From CAYOZL01 sp964408435 (GTDB lineage Bacteria > Bdellovibrionota_C > UBA2361 > SZUA-149 > CAYOZL01), in the NCBI GenBank assembly GCA_964408435.1, contig CAYOZL010000017.1, forward strand, positions 1 through 40,227: a stretch of DNA of 40,227 nucleotides, written 5' to 3'. Below are positions 33,240 to 40,227 of the stretch, piece by piece; positions within the stretch are counted from its first letter, which is position 1; every line of letters begins with the position of its first letter. Both the position numbers and the translations under genes were made by a program. A model generated the notes under the pieces. It did not search any database, was not told the origin of the DNA, and saw only the letters and a program-made list of their open reading frames with translations.

Positions 33240-33776
33240 ATGATTAATAATCCTTGGAAAAAGCTAAGCTCTAAATATATCTATAAAAATGACTGGATAA
33301 AGCTAAGAGAAGATAAAGTTATTAGACCAGATGGCAAAAACGGCATTTACAGCGTAGTAGAAACTAGAACTGCAACAGGAGTCGTTGCGCTAGATTCTGA
33401 TAATAATATTTTTTTAGTAGGTCAATACAGATACCCTTTAGATATATACTCTTGGGAGATTATAGAAGGAGGGGCAGAAGATAATGAATCTGCAATTGAG
33501 GCTGCAAAAAGAGAGCTACTCGAAGAAGCAGGAATTATTGCTAAGTCTTGGCAACAACTAGGTGGAGAATTACACTTATCAAATTGTCATTCATCTGAAG
33601 TTGGTTACGTTTTTCTAGCAAAAGATTTAGAGTTTAAAGAAGCAAATCCTGAAGGGACAGAAGTACTTGAAATAAAAAAGATGCCTTTTGAAAAAGCTTA
33701 TGAAATGGTGAGCGATGGGGAGATTACTGACTGCATGAGTATTATTGCAATAGAGAGAGTTAAAAAAATAATCTAG
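33240..33776 (+). CDS. NUDIX hydrolase, ADP-ribose pyrophosphatase-like
   Basis: This 178-residue protein has a complete Nudix box GGAEDNESAIEAAKRELLEEAGI (residues 77-99), whose glutamates bind the metal. The preceding GQYRYPLDIYSWEIIEGG pattern and length are typical of NudF-type ADP-sugar pyrophosphatases, which recycle ADP-ribose. Substrate assignment is from family resemblance. It precedes a small membrane protein gene by 13 bases and is probably co-transcribed with it. Confidence 0.85.
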   Translation: MINNPWKKLSSKYIYKNDWIKLREDKVIRPDGKNGIYSVVETRTATGVVALDSDNNIFLVGQYRYPLDIYSWEIIEGGAEDNESAIEAAKRELLEEAGIIAKSWQQLGGELHLSNCHSSEVGYVFLAKDLEFKEANPEGTEVLEIKKMPFEKAYEMVSDGEITDCMSIIAIERVKKII

Positions 33777-33789
33777 TAAAGAAAATATT

Positions 33790-34290
33790 ATGATTGAATC
33801 AGGTATAATAGTTTATTCATTTATTCTTGCTGGAATAATAAGCGTAATATGTTTTGGTGTTTTTATATGGATTAATCTTAAAGATAGGGATCTTGATGAA
33901 GATCTTTACTCCAAGAAAAAGAATATACGAAATATTGTTTCAAAACATAAGCATACTGGGGAAGTTGAAGACGAGTCGATTGATAGTTTGAAGAAGTATT
34001 CGGTTAGTGGGAAAAGGAGTACCAGCACAGAGGGCACAAAGGGGGAAGGAGACGCGGAGGGGAAAGATAGGATCTCTCACAGAGACACAGAGAGCGCAGA
34101 GGATATAAAAGAAAGCCTTGAAAAAGATACTAAGGAAAATATTGAGGGAGAAGACAAAGAAAATTCAACTAAGAAGTATAGCAGAGAAGCAAAAGAACAA
34201 AGAGAGCAGGAGCAGGAGCTTGAAGACGATATAATTTCAGAACCAATGAGCAAAGAAAAATACAATGCTCAATTTAAGCCTAAAAAATAA
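33790..34290 (+). CDS. Single-pass membrane protein with charged tail containing an in-frame repeat
   Basis: The product is 166 residues and not recognised. Residues 7-28 form an N-terminal transmembrane helix; the rest is hydrophilic, highly charged and low-complexity (E, K, S, D), probably disordered or helical. The DNA at about 34017-34110 is a dispersed-repeat-like block (CACAGAG words, AAAGATAGGATCTCTCACAG), kept in frame and encoding a polar S/T/E/G-rich stretch. The ends of the protein look like native sequence. A strong bidirectional terminator follows. Confidence 0.6.
   Translation: MIESGIIVYSFILAGIISVICFGVFIWINLKDRDLDEDLYSKKKNIRNIVSKHKHTGEVEDESIDSLKKYSVSGKRSTSTEGTKGEGDAEGKDRISHRDTESAEDIKESLEKDTKENIEGEDKENSTKKYSREAKEQREQEQELEDDIISEPMSKEKYNAQFKPKK
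34017..34110 (+). repeat. CACAGAG-type repeat inside a gene
   Basis: Purine-rich words CACAGAGGGCACA, GGATCTCTCACAGAGAC and ACACAGAGAGCGCAGAGG repeat, with CTCT/AGAG arms able to fold. G+C is higher than the flanks. Similar CTCTGTG/CACAGAG blocks are, from memory, scattered in many genomes; here one sits in frame within a coding sequence. Confidence 0.5.
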
Positions 34291-34294
34291 AGCT

Positions 34295-34330
34295 AAAAAG
34301 CGCATAAAAATAACTTCTTATGCGCTTTTT
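34295..34330. terminator. Bidirectional intrinsic terminator
   Basis: AAAAAGCGCATAA (34295-34307) and TTATGCGCTTTTT (34318-34330) are perfect 13-bp arms, with an A-run on one side and a T-run on the other. The hairpin separates the convergent charged membrane protein gene and cysK. Confidence 0.85.
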
Positions 34331-34357
34331 ATAAAACTGATAAAAAATGTTTAAATT

Positions 34358-35275
34358 TTATTCAAACAATCCAGGAACCGAGTGATATCTCTCACCAGTG
34401 TCGTAGTTAAAGCCAATTACAGTACTTCCTTTTGGAATATCTGCTAGCTTATTCTGTATTGCTGCAAGCGTTGCTCCAGTAGAAATCCCAACAAAAATTC
34501 CTTCTTCTTTCACACATCTTACTGCCATTTTAAATGCATCATCTGCACTAACCTTAACAACTCCGTCAATTACTTCTGAATTATAAATATCAGGAATAAA
34601 CCCAGCACCAATTCCTTGTATTGGATGTGGCCCAGGGCCCTCTCCAGATAAAACTGGACTAGTATCAGGCTCAACTGCATGAACTTGAATTTTAGGAAAT
34701 TTTTCTTTTAATACTTCAGCGCAACCAGTTATGTGCCCACCAGTTCCAACTCCAGTAATCATAAAATCAACTCCTTCAGGAAAATCTTTGATGATTTCTG
34801 GTGCCGTAGTTTTTTTATGAATTTCTACATTTGCTTGATTTTTAAATTGTTGTGGAACCCAAGATTTAGAATTTGCTTTTGCTAATTCATCAGCTTTATC
34901 AATTGCCCCTTTCATTCCTTTTTCTTTAGGAGTTAAAACTAAGTTAGCACCAAGTGCAGCTAAGTATTTTCTTCTTTCTAATGACATAGACTCTGGCATT
35001 ACAAGTGTAAGCTTATAGCCTTTAACTGCGGAAACCATCGCTAAGCCAATTCCAGTATTTCCTGAAGTAGGTTCAATAATTTCACTATCTGCATTTAACA
35101 AATCTTTAGCTTCTGCATCTTCAATCATTGAAAGCGCAATTCTATCTTTAATACTTCCACCTGGGTTAGCTCTTTCTAATTTAAGCCAAACATTAACACC
35201 TGAATCTTTAAAAAGACGGTTTATTTTTACGTGAGGAGTGTTACCAATTGTATCTAAGACGTTTTCTGCTTTCAT
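34358..35275 (-). CDS. cysK: Cysteine synthase (O-acetylserine sulfhydrylase)
   Basis: This 305-residue PLP enzyme makes cysteine from O-acetylserine and sulfide. The PLP lysine lies in NPGGSIKDRIAL; the substrate loop is PTSGNTGIGLAMV; the phosphate-binding loop is GVGTGGHITG. The length matches CysK. ATG start with AGGAT upstream. The 193-base upstream region holds two inverted repeats that may regulate it. It is the last step of assimilatory sulfur metabolism and fits with ahcY and the PLP enzyme at the window's end. Confidence 0.95.
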   Translation of the reverse strand: MKAENVLDTIGNTPHVKINRLFKDSGVNVWLKLERANPGGSIKDRIALSMIEDAEAKDLLNADSEIIEPTSGNTGIGLAMVSAVKGYKLTLVMPESMSLERRKYLAALGANLVLTPKEKGMKGAIDKADELAKANSKSWVPQQFKNQANVEIHKKTTAPEIIKDFPEGVDFMITGVGTGGHITGCAEVLKEKFPKIQVHAVEPDTSPVLSGEGPGPHPIQGIGAGFIPDIYNSEVIDGVVKVSADDAFKMAVRCVKEEGIFVGISTGATLAAIQNKLADIPKGSTVIGFNYDTGERYHSVPGLFE

Positions 35276-35321
35276 TTCTATAATCCTATGACTAAATTCT
35301 TATGTAATATACGCTGTTACT

Positions 35322-35367
35322 ATATACTAGTTGCTGGTTAACTTAAATCAAATCAGAACTAGTATAT
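35322..35367. promoter_or_regulatory. 11-bp inverted repeat upstream of cysK
   Basis: ATATACTAGTT (35322-35332) and AACTAGTATAT (35357-35367) are perfect arms with a 24-base spacer, 47 bases before the cysK ATG. An operator or a leader hairpin for cysK is plausible. Confidence 0.4.
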
Positions 35368-35390
35368 TGCCGAGTGCAACGGGAGACAAC

Positions 35391-35470
35391 AATATATTTG
35401 ACTTAGGCTGATTTTTAGTAAGATTAAGCAAAAGCTATCAGGCTAAAAATTAACCTAAGTCAAATATATT
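35391..35470. repeat. 28-bp inverted repeat ending on a stop codon
   Basis: Arms 35391-35418 and 35443-35470 match in 26 of 28 positions (AATATATTTGACTTAGG is exact). The right arm reaches into the stop codon of the next gene (35469-35471). The loop is 24 bases. It may end the upstream transcript or be a small mobile palindrome. Confidence 0.6.
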
Positions 35471-35867
35471 AGTATTGTTCTTCTACTTCTGCAACAAAGG
35501 GGAATTCCCATAGCAAATAGTCTTTTTCACCTATACTAATCCAGATCTCTTCAGTGTAATCTAAATACATATAAATAAATTTACCATTTCTTGAGACTTC
35601 TAAATCATAGTCATTTTCTATGGGAATGTTTAATTTCCCAATTTGAGTAGTTAAAAACTCTTTTATTTCTCGATCTGATTTATCACTCGCTCTCTTAGCT
35701 TGAGCATGCATATGGCCAACAAATTCGTAATAATTATAATGAACAGGAACAACCCTGAAAGCTGCATAAATAGCTGCACCAAAAATAGCTAATAAAAAAA
35801 GCATTCCTGGTTGACTGATTCCTCTTTCTCTACTGCTAAACTTTGGCTTTCTTGAAGATTTCAACAT
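35469..35867 (-). CDS. DUF4845-like single-pass membrane protein
   Basis: The product is 132 residues. The N-terminus is polar and basic (MLKSSRKPKFSSRERGISQPG), then one transmembrane helix (about 22-40, MLFLLAIFGAAIYAAFRVV), then VVPVHYNYYEF and a soluble C-terminal domain. The RxRG-hydrophobic-VVP layout resembles the DUF4845 family of small envelope proteins. Divergent from the next gene by 22 bases. Its stop lies in a long palindrome, so its 3' end may be recent. Confidence 0.55.
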   Translation of the reverse strand: MLKSSRKPKFSSRERGISQPGMLFLLAIFGAAIYAAFRVVPVHYNYYEFVGHMHAQAKRASDKSDREIKEFLTTQIGKLNIPIENDYDLEVSRNGKFIYMYLDYTEEIWISIGEKDYLLWEFPFVAEVEEQY

Positions 35868-35889
35868 ATCAGCCTATAAAATACTCTAA

Positions 35890-36282
35890 ATGTCTAAAAT
35901 TAGTCCAATAAAATTTATTCTCCCAGGTCTTTTCCTCCTCGTTTTAGGGGCAGGTAATATCTACATTGGTTCTTCTAAGGTAAGCGAATATCAAAATGTT
36001 TTAATTGAATTAGAGAAGCAACAGCCTTCTAATTTTAAAAACACTTCTCCACTAAAAAGATTGAGGCTTGCTGAACAATCTGCAGATAGGATTTATCAAA
36101 GATTAGGAGAGGCAAAAAATAGAATTTCTTTTTACCAACTAGTAGTCTTTGGTGGTAAGTGCTTTTTCATACTTGGGATCATCCTTTTATTGATTTCCCT
36201 TTTTATGAAAAAATCAAAAAAAGAAGAAACAATAAAAAACCCTGAGAAAGAACTCGAAAAAGAAAACGCTACAGTGCTCTAA
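35890..36282 (+). CDS. Two-helix membrane protein with central coiled region
   Basis: The product is 130 residues and not recognised. Transmembrane helices at about 9-28 and 83-106 flank a periplasmic or cytoplasmic helical region (IELEKQQPSN...EAKNRISFYQ) with heptad-like spacing; the C-terminus is a lysine/glutamate-rich tail. The stop overlaps the convergent ddl gene end by 14 bases. Confidence 0.5.
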   Translation: MSKISPIKFILPGLFLLVLGAGNIYIGSSKVSEYQNVLIELEKQQPSNFKNTSPLKRLRLAEQSADRIYQRLGEAKNRISFYQLVVFGGKCFFILGIILLLISLFMKKSKKEETIKNPEKELEKENATVL

Positions 36283-37462
36283 ACCCTTCGTCAGTTTTTA
36301 ATCTTTTCTTTTCTACGTGAGTTGATATAGCTACTTTAATAACTTCATCAATAATTTCAGTATATAAATAATTTGGTTTTGATTTAGCCCAGAGGTAATG
36401 TGCCATTGAACCAGGAATCGGATTTAACTCGTTAAAATAAAGTTTATTCTTTCCGGTATCACAAATAAAATCATACCTAGAGATACCTGCTGACTTTAAA
36501 ATATTAGCGGCTCTTAGGGCATTCATAATAACTCTTTGTTTTAAATCTGGATCTAAATCTTGTGGGTCTATTACCCTAGACAAACTTGCCATACCTGAAG
36601 CACCTTCGCTTGGCCCTTTTTTACCTTTTCCAGAGCGTAAGTATTTATCCTCGTATGTTAAAACTTCATCACTAGCTACAGGAATTTCAACTACAGATGC
36701 TTTATAACCCTCACTTGTTAACATAACAGAAACATTTATTTCCATGATATCAACCACACAAGGCTCAATAATAGCTTGATAATCTCTATCGAAAACAGCT
36801 GTTAACCCAGCAGATAACTCTTGGTCGTTATTCACTTTAGCTACTGCAACACTTGAGCCTAAATGAACAGGCTTAACAAAAAGCGGGAAATCACCAAGAG
36901 TATCTTTAACTCTTGATAATTCTGATTTCATATCTTTACTAAACTCTGCTTTCTCAACAACACAATCAGGTAAAGTTGGAATACCTTTATCTCTTAGCAC
37001 GGCTTTACATAGCACCTTATCCATAGCTATCGCGGAAGCAGTTACACTACTTCCGCTATACGCAACATTTGCTAGCTCTAGTAATCCTTGAATACATCCA
37101 TCTTCACCAAACTGACCGTGAAAGGCAGGAATAAAAACATCAGCTGGAATAAACTCTTCTTTACCCATGCCTAGGAAATTCTTTTTATTTAAAACTTTAA
37201 GTCCCTGCTGAGCGCTACTTTCAGCTGGAATTGGCAACAGTGCAACTTGAGTAATATCTTTTAAAGAAGCTGGTGCATTTTTATATATGCTTTTATCTCT
37301 TAGCTCATCTCCACAATACCATTTCCCGTCTTGAGCAATATATAATGGCAAAACATCGTAAGTATCAGTATCTACCGCATTAACAACTTCAAGCCCTGTA
37401 ATAATAGAAATTTCGTGTTCGTTAGATCTTCCACCAAACATTACTACTACTTTTTTCTTCAT
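36269..37462 (-). CDS. ddl: D-alanine--D-alanine ligase
   Basis: This 397-residue ATP-grasp enzyme joins two D-alanines for peptidoglycan. The N-terminus VVVMFGGRSNEHEISIITG is the family's GG-x-SxEHxxS motif; later GEDGCIQGLLELANVAYSGSSV, PLFVKPVHLGSSVAVAK and the magnesium-binding FNELNPIPGSMAHY. AGGAG lies just before the ATG. It follows the MurF gene by 25 bases, so the dipeptide maker and the enzyme that uses it are likely one operon. Confidence 0.95.
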   Translation of the reverse strand: MKKKVVVMFGGRSNEHEISIITGLEVVNAVDTDTYDVLPLYIAQDGKWYCGDELRDKSIYKNAPASLKDITQVALLPIPAESSAQQGLKVLNKKNFLGMGKEEFIPADVFIPAFHGQFGEDGCIQGLLELANVAYSGSSVTASAIAMDKVLCKAVLRDKGIPTLPDCVVEKAEFSKDMKSELSRVKDTLGDFPLFVKPVHLGSSVAVAKVNNDQELSAGLTAVFDRDYQAIIEPCVVDIMEINVSVMLTSEGYKASVVEIPVASDEVLTYEDKYLRSGKGKKGPSEGASGMASLSRVIDPQDLDPDLKQRVIMNALRAANILKSAGISRYDFICDTGKNKLYFNELNPIPGSMAHYLWAKSKPNYLYTEIIDEVIKVAISTHVEKKRLKTDEGFRAL

Positions 37463-37487
37463 ACTCGCTCCTTAATGCTTCCGTCTC

Positions 37488-39113
37488 TTAAAGCTTAAAA
37501 TCTAATTCAAATAAATCTGGTAAATCATTTTCGATTAAAACCACATCACCTGCTTTTTTATCTTTAGCTAAATACTCAAATGCCTCAGACCTATTTTTGA
37601 CTGACAGTATATTCTCAAAATCCATACTTTCAAGCCCTTCAATTATAGCTTTGCTATTAACATCCCCTACAACATAAACTTTATCACATACTTCTGCAGC
37701 TACTCTAGCTATATTGAAATTTTCTTCATACTGCTTATCTCCTAAATCAACCATACCTGGAGTAAGTAAGATTTTTCTCTGTCCTGATAAATCTCTTAAA
37801 ACTTCAAGTGCAGATAAAAAACCAGCAGGATTAGAATTATAAGCATCATTAATTTGTGTATAGTCCTGATATGAAACTACTTCTAATCTATTATTTACTG
37901 GTTTTATATTCCTAGCATACGCAATTACATATTCAGGATCCGCCCCAAGCTCACAGGCCATAGAAAAAGAAGCTGCAAAATTAGATAAAGCTGCAAATCC
38001 ATGCATAGATAAGAAACCTTCATATTTTTTTTGCTCCCAAGTAATCTCAAACTTAGTTCCAGAAGCTAATGTTTCTTTTTTCTCTAAATAACAAAACCTT
38101 TCATTTACATTTAACTCAAGATCTTTATTTTCAGGTTTCAGAGAATACAAAACATTTATTCTTTTAGGATACATTCTTGCTATTTGAAGCGAGCCTGCAT
38201 TATCTGCATTGCAAACTAAAATTCCATCATCTGGTATTGCTTGAGCCAATTCAGATTTTGCTTTTAAAACACCTTCATCCCCACCCATTCTCTCTAAATG
38301 CATTCTACCAACGGCTGTAATAATACCAACATCTGGTGGAGTGAAATCACATAGCCTTTTAATAGAGCCAGGTCTATACGCTCCCATTTCAATTACAGCG
38401 AATAGGTTAGACTCGTCTAAGTTTTCTCTTATTGCTCTTGTAATCCCCATCGGAGTATTAATACCTTTTTGTGGCCAAAAAGTAGGTGCAAGAGCTGAGT
38501 TTAGAATCGCCCCAAGCATATTCTTAGTGCTAGTTTTACCGTAACTTCCAGTTACTCCTATTGTTTTAGGGGCAACTTTTTCAAACTTTTCTTTAGCTTC
38601 ATTTAAAAAACTAGCTTGTCTCTTATCCTCTCCAGGTTGCAATAACCAAATCGCTAAGCATAAAAATAAAGGGGTAGCCTGAATAAAGATTATAGAAAAA
38701 AAGATTTTAGTGCTCAAACAAAAAGTACATATAAGGAAAAGTAAGAAATAAGCACAAATTACTAAGAAGAAAGAGGTGTTAAAAATTCTTTTTGCTCTTT
38801 TGGTTAAATTTAATTTAATCTTCCCATCTTTTCTCGGATTAGGTTCATTTTGAATAATAGAGACAAGACCAATTAAAGTAATTAATGAAAAAACAATTTG
38901 ATAGTGAAACGAAGAAGAAACGAGACTTAAAATAAAAAGTATGGCTAAAAGTGAAGTAGCTTTAGTATCAAAAAAACTTTTTTCTTTAATCCACCTTAAG
39001 AATCTTTCAATACTGTATTCTTCCTGTTGTAAGAATCTTAAATACTGCTCAAGTCTCTTAAAAAAGAAAAAAAGAACTGAAGCTATAAATATAATTTGAG
39101 GGTAATATGCCAT
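37488..39113 (-). CDS. murF: MurF-type Mur ligase with N-terminal membrane domain
   Basis: The product is 541 residues. MurF adds D-Ala-D-Ala to UDP-MurNAc-tripeptide. The Mur ligase core starts near residue 180: P-loop GVTGSYGKTSTK, then INTPMGIT, IEMGAYRPGSI and DAYNSNPAGFLSALEVL, closest to MurF. The usual N-terminal ~80-residue UDP-binding domain is replaced by about 160 residues carrying several transmembrane helices (about 3-18, 52-88, 112-157). So it is membrane-bound, and UDP-substrate recognition must differ, or the substrate might be a lipid-linked precursor. Position next to ddl supports the MurF call. Confidence 0.82.
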   Translation of the reverse strand: MAYYPQIIFIASVLFFFFKRLEQYLRFLQQEEYSIERFLRWIKEKSFFDTKATSLLAILFILSLVSSSFHYQIVFSLITLIGLVSIIQNEPNPRKDGKIKLNLTKRAKRIFNTSFFLVICAYFLLFLICTFCLSTKIFFSIIFIQATPLFLCLAIWLLQPGEDKRQASFLNEAKEKFEKVAPKTIGVTGSYGKTSTKNMLGAILNSALAPTFWPQKGINTPMGITRAIRENLDESNLFAVIEMGAYRPGSIKRLCDFTPPDVGIITAVGRMHLERMGGDEGVLKAKSELAQAIPDDGILVCNADNAGSLQIARMYPKRINVLYSLKPENKDLELNVNERFCYLEKKETLASGTKFEITWEQKKYEGFLSMHGFAALSNFAASFSMACELGADPEYVIAYARNIKPVNNRLEVVSYQDYTQINDAYNSNPAGFLSALEVLRDLSGQRKILLTPGMVDLGDKQYEENFNIARVAAEVCDKVYVVGDVNSKAIIEGLESMDFENILSVKNRSEAFEYLAKDKKAGDVVLIENDLPDLFELDFKL

Positions 39114-39131
39114 TATTTAATCAACCACCAT

Positions 39132-39878
39132 TTAAGCAAGGAGATATTTGTTAATTTTATGAGCTATCATATGAGCATTTGCACCTAAAAATGGAACATG
39201 ATCCATACCTTTTAATAAAACAAATTTAGAATTTTTTAGCATCTTATTAAAACGTCTTCCCATTTCTTCAGGGGTTTCAGTATCCTTCTCCCCCCAAAGC
39301 AATAAACACTCTTTATCAATCTCTACTATCTCAGTTGTTAAATCTTCATTTACAGTTTTAACAAAAATAGCCCTCATTGGGCCCGCATTTAAATAATCAG
39401 GAGATGCAAACTTTGGAATAAACCAATTTTTAAAACTTTGAGTCCCAACAAATTTATCTACAAATTTTAATATATTTCTTAGAATTCCAATTATTTTAAA
39501 TTTAACTTTCTTCGAAAGCTTTCTATTAGGTTTAATTCCAGAAGAATTTATTAAAACGAACTTTTTAACTTTTTCAGGAAAAAGAAAAGTAAACTTTAAA
39601 ATAGTTTTTCCACCAAAAGAATGTCCGACAAAAAAAGCATTATTTATATTCTTTTGAGTCATATAGTCATTAATACACTCAGCAAAATCTTTCATTCCCC
39701 AAGTAGAGCTAGGAACTTCACTTTTACCATGTCCCGGCAAGTCGATTAAATGAACTTGAAATTTAGAAGCAAGCAACTGACCGAGTCCATTCGTAATTTC
39801 AATTGAATGTCCCCAGCCATGCAACAACAGCAAAGTAGGATTTTCATTATCACCAATTACTACGGAATTTATGTTCAT
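39132..39878 (-). CDS. Alpha/beta hydrolase
   Basis: This 248-residue protein has oxyanion motif LLHGWGHS, nucleophile elbow VGHSFGG (GxSxG), catalytic Asp region LLWGEKDTETP, and final His in GMDHVPF: a complete Ser-Asp-His triad of the classical fold. I chose the ATG at 39876-39878, since the frame extends to a TTG but the extension is not conserved-looking. No signal peptide. The stop lies 18 bases before the MurF start, so it is probably co-transcribed with murF-ddl. The substrate is not inferable. Confidence 0.85.
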   Translation of the reverse strand: MNINSVVIGDNENPTLLLLHGWGHSIEITNGLGQLLASKFQVHLIDLPGHGKSEVPSSTWGMKDFAECINDYMTQKNINNAFFVGHSFGGKTILKFTFLFPEKVKKFVLINSSGIKPNRKLSKKVKFKIIGILRNILKFVDKFVGTQSFKNWFIPKFASPDYLNAGPMRAIFVKTVNEDLTTEIVEIDKECLLLWGEKDTETPEEMGRRFNKMLKNSKFVLLKGMDHVPFLGANAHMIAHKINKYLLA

Positions 39879-39985
39879 TATAAAAAAATAGCCTTTAATA
39901 AGTATTCTATTGTCTATAGCAACTCTGAGCAATATACTATTTTTAGAAATACGAACTACAATTTAAACCAAAGCGCACCTAAGAT

Positions 39986-40227
39986 ATGAGTAAAAAAATT
40001 GATGAATCTAACTATTCTGCTCAGACCAAGTTAATTCATGGTAAATCACAAACTGATGCTTGGGATTACTCCCACCATGTAGTTCCACCACTTGGAAAGT
40101 CCTCTACTTACAGACTAGACTCAGCAAATAGAGGGGCAATGGGATTTGAAGCCTTTGCGAAACTCTACCCTGATGACCCTGGATTTAAACCCGTATACAT
40201 TTACGAAAGACTTGGTGAGCCAAGTAA
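39986..40227 (+). CDS. Cys/Met-metabolism PLP-dependent enzyme, 5' part
   Basis: The gene is cut by the window end after 80 codons. The start MSKKIDESNYSAQTKLIHG followed by VVPPLGKSSTYRLDS and YIYERLGEPS matches the N-terminus of the trans-sulfuration family (O-acetylhomoserine sulfhydrylase, cystathionine gamma-synthase/lyase, methionine gamma-lyase). The PLP lysine lies outside. The exact reaction cannot be decided. It is divergent from the hydrolase gene, 107 bases away. Confidence 0.82.
   Translation, partial: MSKKIDESNYSAQTKLIHGKSQTDAWDYSHHVVPPLGKSSTYRLDSANRGAMGFEAFAKLYPDDPGFKPVYIYERLGEPS

Noticed and set aside
1..40227. tRNA, rRNA, tmRNA or insertion-sequence transposase genes
   Set aside because: No T-loop-like GTTCGAATC word with a matching acceptor stem, no rRNA signature and no transposase-like protein was found.

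Overview
This window looks like chromosomal DNA from a low-GC (roughly one-third G+C by eye), Gram-negative, free-living bacterium. Gram-negative traits are signal peptides, an outer-membrane beta-barrel and peptidoglycan ligases. The minus-strand block glyA-nrdR-ribD-ribE-ribBA-(gap)-nusB, with rpmF-plsX-fabG-acpP beside it, resembles the order known from Deltaproteobacteria-type genomes. I place it in or near that group (Bdellovibrionota/SAR324-like lineages are possible), but nothing here fixes the phylum. Where promoters can be read they are ordinary sigma70 type (TTGATA, 17 bases, TATAAT).

Layout. 1-3.7 kb: accessory genes (a small membrane-anchored hypothetical, a zinc-finger SDR, an alpha/beta hydrolase, and a compositionally foreign gene with a probable frameshift). 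3.9-8.6 kb: response regulator, sppA, ahcY and an outer-membrane barrel gene with a clear promoter/operator. 8.8-17.7 kb: core metabolism on the minus strand (nusB, riboflavin genes, nrdR, glyA, acpP, fabG, plsX, rpmF, yceD). 17.9-21.3 kb: ssb, then an accessory stretch in which two plus-strand genes (a secreted protein with an internal duplication and a GC-rich Gfo/Idh/MocA oxidoreductase) lie between inverted arrays of a degenerate hexamer (TTARTC type). 21.3-28.4 kb: PDZ protein, nth, EamA transporter, TrmB-like methyltransferase, several small membrane proteins and a large membrane-anchored beta-propeller. 28.4-40.2 kb: maeB, thrS, a NUDIX hydrolase, cysK, ddl, a membrane-anchored MurF, a hydrolase, and the start of a Cys/Met-metabolism PLP enzyme.

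How the genes fit together. One-carbon and sulfur metabolism are represented by glyA, ahcY, cysK and the terminal PLP enzyme, and cell-wall precursor synthesis by ddl-murF. The riboflavin cluster is incomplete: ribH is absent from its usual place, RibD lacks a normal reductase half, and the RibA half of RibBA lacks its zinc cysteines. The fatty-acid cluster lacks fabH, fabD and fabF.

The most unusual features are the hexamer-array cassettes at 18.4-21.3 kb, a 143-bp nested palindromic element upstream of ribD, dispersed-type repeats that have entered the coding sequences at 25.5 and 34.0 kb, and a 44-codon hydrophobic reading frame that follows the barrel gene's stop codon in frame but has no normal start codon.
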